Shown piece by piece: positions 3,265 through 5,615 of a stretch of DNA of 5,615 bases. Under the pieces are notes generated by a model, which did no database searches, had not been told where the DNA came from, and saw nothing but the letters and a program-made list of their open reading frames with translations. The DNA is taken from assembly GCA_021299675.1 (NCBI GenBank), contig JAJTIF010000264.1:1-5615 (forward strand), given 5' to 3'. Origin of the DNA: Pseudomonadota bacterium. Its GTDB lineage: Bacteria > Bdellovibrionota > Bacteriovoracia > Bacteriovoracales > Bacteriovoracaceae. Numbering within the stretch: the first letter of the stretch is position 1; every line of letters starts with the position of its first letter. The position numbers and the translations under genes were made by a program.

Positions 3265-5502
3265 TTGGGTTATAAAACGAATCTGATCCTTATTGCTCTG
3301 CTTAGTCTCGAAGCCTCGCAAGTGCGGGCCCAAGATGAGTTCGCAGAATTCGATGTGGTGGAATCAGATGATCTCAATACGCTGCTTAACGATGCCAGCC
3401 CACCTCCGGCTACCGCCACAGAGTCTTCTAGTGAAATTGATTTAGCTAATCTAGAAAATCTTGAAGATGCACCGGATGAGTCTTTGTCGACTGCCATCAT
3501 CGAATCCGATGCAGAACTTCCGGCTCCCATCACAACTAACGGTGATGACCTCGAGGAGATTAAGCTTGATCTTCGAGATACTGATCTCAGTGAAGCCACA
3601 GTGGCAGAGCCTGCGAAAGATGATAAAAAGCCAGAGAAACCGGCGCCCACTGCAGATAAGGCTAAGGGCAAGATCGTCAACGACTCTATCAATATCCAAA
3701 AGTCCCCAAACGTCTTTGATGTGGGCAACGAAGAAAAGCAGCTCATTGAAATGGCTTCTAAGCTACAAGGCCAAATATCCAACAACGATTGGAACGAACT
3801 GGCTACCCAAGCCAGTGTGAGCTCTTACACTGTAGTCAAAGACGACTGGTTATTTAAAATTTCAAAGCGCCTCTTCGGCTCAGGGTTTTACTACCCAAAA
3901 ATTTGGGCGCTCAACCAGTTCATTACCAACCCGCACTTGATCGAGCCAGGCATGGTGCTCTCATTCACGACGGGATCCGGTGACAAGGCCCCAGAAATTA
4001 AACTGGGAGAGTTCACTGAGGCAGAGATTAAGTCAGAGCCAGGGGCCAAAGCCACGGCTATTGCTCTGTCGGCTGGGCCTGATGATTTTTCTGTGTGGGG
4101 TGATGAGGCGAAGCCGGATTGGCTCACGGAGAGAAAAAATCTAGTTGATCAGGGTGTGTACGTTCAGTACTCAACGTCTGATACGATCGAAGATCTTGAA
4201 GAGGCTAGCCGCTTGGCCTTGGTGCGAGAGTATGAAAATTATGACCCACCTCAGTCGAAGCTTGATAGCTACATCCCAGCCAATCAATACGATAGCACGG
4301 GTCTTGATAGAGATTCCAAGATTGTCTTTAATTTTAAGGAAGGCTTCTACCTCAATACATTTGTAACCAATAATCCTGTACAGGATTTTGGAAAAGTAGA
4401 CTCCGGGCCTGACGAAAATATTTACTTCACCAATAACGATCGCATGTACATCAAGATGGATGACAACGTGAACGTGCTCCCCGGGGATAGGTTTTCGATT
4501 TATTCTGCGCAGGGTGAGATGAAGCATGCGAACTCAGATCGCAAGGGATTCAAGTACGCCATCACCGGACAGATCCGAGTCCTCAATAAAGTCGGAGAAC
4601 TCTGGGAGTCTGAGGTCGAAGAAACCACGGGCGTGATCCAACGCGGAGATCGTCTAACAGTTTATACTCCGAAGATTGATCGCATCACACAAACCTTCAA
4701 TAACCGCTTGATCGAAGCGGGCATCATGGGGTCCTTCGCAGGTCTCCAGCGAGTTCTCTCCTACGGAGACGTGCTCTATCTTGATCGTGGCCGCGCCGAT
4801 GGTCTTGAGATGGGGAACGTGCTTGAGGTCTATGGGTTCCGTGATCGCGCCACCGGAAAAGTCATTGCTCGTCAACCAACCTACAAGACTGGTGAGCTAA
4901 CGGTGATCACTCTCACTGACAATTTTGCCACCGTACTTGTGAGTAATTCTACCAGAGACTTCTACGCGGGTGACGTGGCCATCACGAAAACCAAAGAAGC
5001 GGCCATGCGTGCGGCTGAAGGGAAGAATGCTCTTATCAAAGGGCTGCGTGACGGCTTCGATGAGAAGAGTTTGGATGAACTCGATGTGGAACTCAACGTG
5101 GAAGATCTCAACGATTCTCTTCTTGATAAAGCCGATAAGATTCAACTCACAGAAGATGAGTTAGCCGAGCTCGAACGACAAGAGCGCGAGAAGAGTATCA
5201 TTAAGGACTCCGAGAAAGACCTGAAGGCCCTCGAGCGCTTAGAAGACGAGATCGAAGGCGCTGAAAAGCTTCTCAAAGATGCTCGGATGGATGAAGACAA
5301 GCTTCTTGAAGGAGAATCGCTGGAGGAGCTCGAGCGCAGAAGAGGCTTGCAACAACAAGAAAGCCTTGATGAGATTGAAGAAAATCTTGGCAAGCGCTAC
5401 ATCGATGAGGATATCAATAATAAGGATAACCCCTTCGGGCTGACCGAATTTGATATCGAGGAAGTTGATGAGTTGTTGAACGTCGAGAAACCGAAAGAAT
5501 AA
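3265..5502 (+). CDS. Large secreted LysM-domain envelope protein with acidic tails
   Basis: The 745-residue protein starts at TTG 3265, placed by AGGAG. Residues 1-22 are a Sec signal peptide (hydrophobic 'LILIALLSL', cleavage likely after VRA22). Residues 23-185 are acidic, Pro/Ala-rich and probably disordered. Residues 188-234 form one LysM domain of the deltaproteobacterial type, with 'YPKIWALNQFITNPHLIEPG' (210-229); the usual GDTL is DDWL here. LysM binds peptidoglycan N-acetylglucosamine. Residues 295-345 are a linker. Two similar beta-rich segments follow, about 386-468 and 500-575, each with a 'Y..(L/M)D', a 'G(D/N)....VY' and a late GD ('RGDRL', 'AGDVA'), suggesting an internal duplication. 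Residues 600-745 are highly charged and acidic with coiled-coil character ('LTEDELAELERQERE', 'LKALERLEDEIEGAEKLL'). No catalytic motif was found, so a structural or scaffold role on the cell wall is likely. It is the second gene of an operon with the TPR lipoprotein and ends at a strong terminator. Related proteins occur widely in deltaproteobacteria but are functionally undefined. Confidence 0.92.
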   Translation: MGYKTNLILIALLSLEASQVRAQDEFAEFDVVESDDLNTLLNDASPPPATATESSSEIDLANLENLEDAPDESLSTAIIESDAELPAPITTNGDDLEEIKLDLRDTDLSEATVAEPAKDDKKPEKPAPTADKAKGKIVNDSINIQKSPNVFDVGNEEKQLIEMASKLQGQISNNDWNELATQASVSSYTVVKDDWLFKISKRLFGSGFYYPKIWALNQFITNPHLIEPGMVLSFTTGSGDKAPEIKLGEFTEAEIKSEPGAKATAIALSAGPDDFSVWGDEAKPDWLTERKNLVDQGVYVQYSTSDTIEDLEEASRLALVREYENYDPPQSKLDSYIPANQYDSTGLDRDSKIVFNFKEGFYLNTFVTNNPVQDFGKVDSGPDENIYFTNNDRMYIKMDDNVNVLPGDRFSIYSAQGEMKHANSDRKGFKYAITGQIRVLNKVGELWESEVEETTGVIQRGDRLTVYTPKIDRITQTFNNRLIEAGIMGSFAGLQRVLSYGDVLYLDRGRADGLEMGNVLEVYGFRDRATGKVIARQPTYKTGELTVITLTDNFATVLVSNSTRDFYAGDVAITKTKEAAMRAAEGKNALIKGLRDGFDEKSLDELDVELNVEDLNDSLLDKADKIQLTEDELAELERQEREKSIIKDSEKDLKALERLEDEIEGAEKLLKDARMDEDKLLEGESLEELERRRGLQQQESLDEIEENLGKRYIDEDINNKDNPFGLTEFDIEEVDELLNVEKPKE

Positions 5503-5503
5503 A

Positions 5504-5534
5504 AAAGGGCCCGAAATTGGGCCCTTTCTTTTTT
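5504..5534. terminator. Bidirectional intrinsic terminator
   Basis: AAAGGGCCC (5504-5512), a 6-nt loop GAAATT and GGGCCCTTT (5519-5527) form a 9-bp GC-rich stem followed by CTTTTTT on the plus strand. On the minus strand the same stem is followed by a run of six T. It begins 1 nt after the LysM gene stop and overlaps the stop of the convergent minus-strand gene, so it serves both. Confidence 0.92.
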
Positions 5535-5615
5535 AATAATTGGCTGCTGCCTCATAGAGTTGTCCGAGCATTTCAAACTCACCTGTGAAGTCTGCTTTTT
5601 TTCTAAACCAAACAA
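5533..5615 (-). CDS. C-terminal end of an unrecognised convergent gene, truncated by window edge
   Basis: One minus-strand frame entering from the right edge (first full codon ending the window at 5613) gives 26 residues, VWFRKKADFTGEFEMLGQLY then EAAANY, and stops at TAA 5533-5535, directly against the shared terminator. The amphipathic, mixed-charge composition and the stop placed exactly at the terminator favour this frame over another that stays open to about 5397 but runs antisense through the terminator and the LysM gene. The fragment is too short to assign a family or function. Confidence 0.6.
   Translation of the reverse strand, partial: VWFRKKADFTGEFEMLGQLYEAAANY

Noticed and set aside
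3270..3785. Ser-rich minus-strand open frame, and a similar one at 5142-5393
   Set aside because: Both are antisense shadows of the Glu/Asp-rich parts of the LysM protein; composition follows from reading GAA/GAT codons backwards.
5397..5615. Minus-strand open frame running from the right edge into the LysM gene
   Set aside because: It passes through the terminator and antisense to the LysM coding end; the alternative frame stopping at 5533, right at the terminator, is far more gene-like.
1..5615. CRISPR array, tRNA, rRNA, insertion sequence or phage attachment site
   Set aside because: No spaced repeats, cloverleaf, transposase-like frame or flanking inverted repeats were seen; the only tandem repeat is the coding tail of the peroxiredoxin.

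Overview
The window reads as a compact stretch of a mid-GC Gram-negative genome. A Bdellovibrio-like member of the Bdellovibrionota (old Deltaproteobacteria) is my best guess. The guess rests on an outer-envelope lipoprotein paired with a LysM protein of the deltaproteobacterial 'NPHxIxPG' type, a histone-like lysine-rich tail, frequent TTG/GTG starts and tight packing. It is inferred from protein style only; no rRNA or other marker is present.

Layout, left to right. (1) 1-770, minus: the N-terminal 256 residues of a Ste24/M48A-type membrane metalloprotease, cut off by the left edge before its HEXXH site. (2) About 763-1502, plus: a glyoxalase II-type metallo-beta-lactamase hydrolase whose start overlaps the protease start head to head. 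As given, its reading frame is broken by a one-base frameshift near 843. (3) 1517-2239, plus: a Bcp/PrxQ peroxiredoxin preceded by an 80-90 residue histone H1-like Lys/Ala/Thr tail. (4) 2236-2505, minus: a small protein, possibly DUF4911-like, convergent with the peroxiredoxin and sharing its stop-codon bases. (5) 2588-3256 and 3265-5502, plus: a two-gene envelope operon, a coiled-coil/TPR lipoprotein followed by a 745-residue secreted LysM protein. Both start with TTG and are translationally coupled by a TAGGAG stop/Shine-Dalgarno overlap. A strong sigma70-type promoter with operator-like dyads precedes them, and a bidirectional hairpin terminator follows. (6) 5533-5615, minus: the last 26 codons of an unrecognised convergent gene.

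How the genes may work together. The glyoxalase II-like gene and the peroxiredoxin lie 14 nt apart on the same strand and would make a small detoxification unit (thioester/aldehyde and peroxide). The tail suggests that the peroxiredoxin sits on DNA or another polyanion. The lipoprotein and LysM protein probably act together in the periplasm, one anchored to a membrane (probably the outer one) and the other on peptidoglycan.

The most unusual item is the histone-tailed peroxiredoxin. The second is the glyoxalase II frameshift, which is either a real gene lesion or a sequence error. No gene-free stretch longer than 300 bases, CRISPR array, tRNA, rRNA or insertion sequence was seen.
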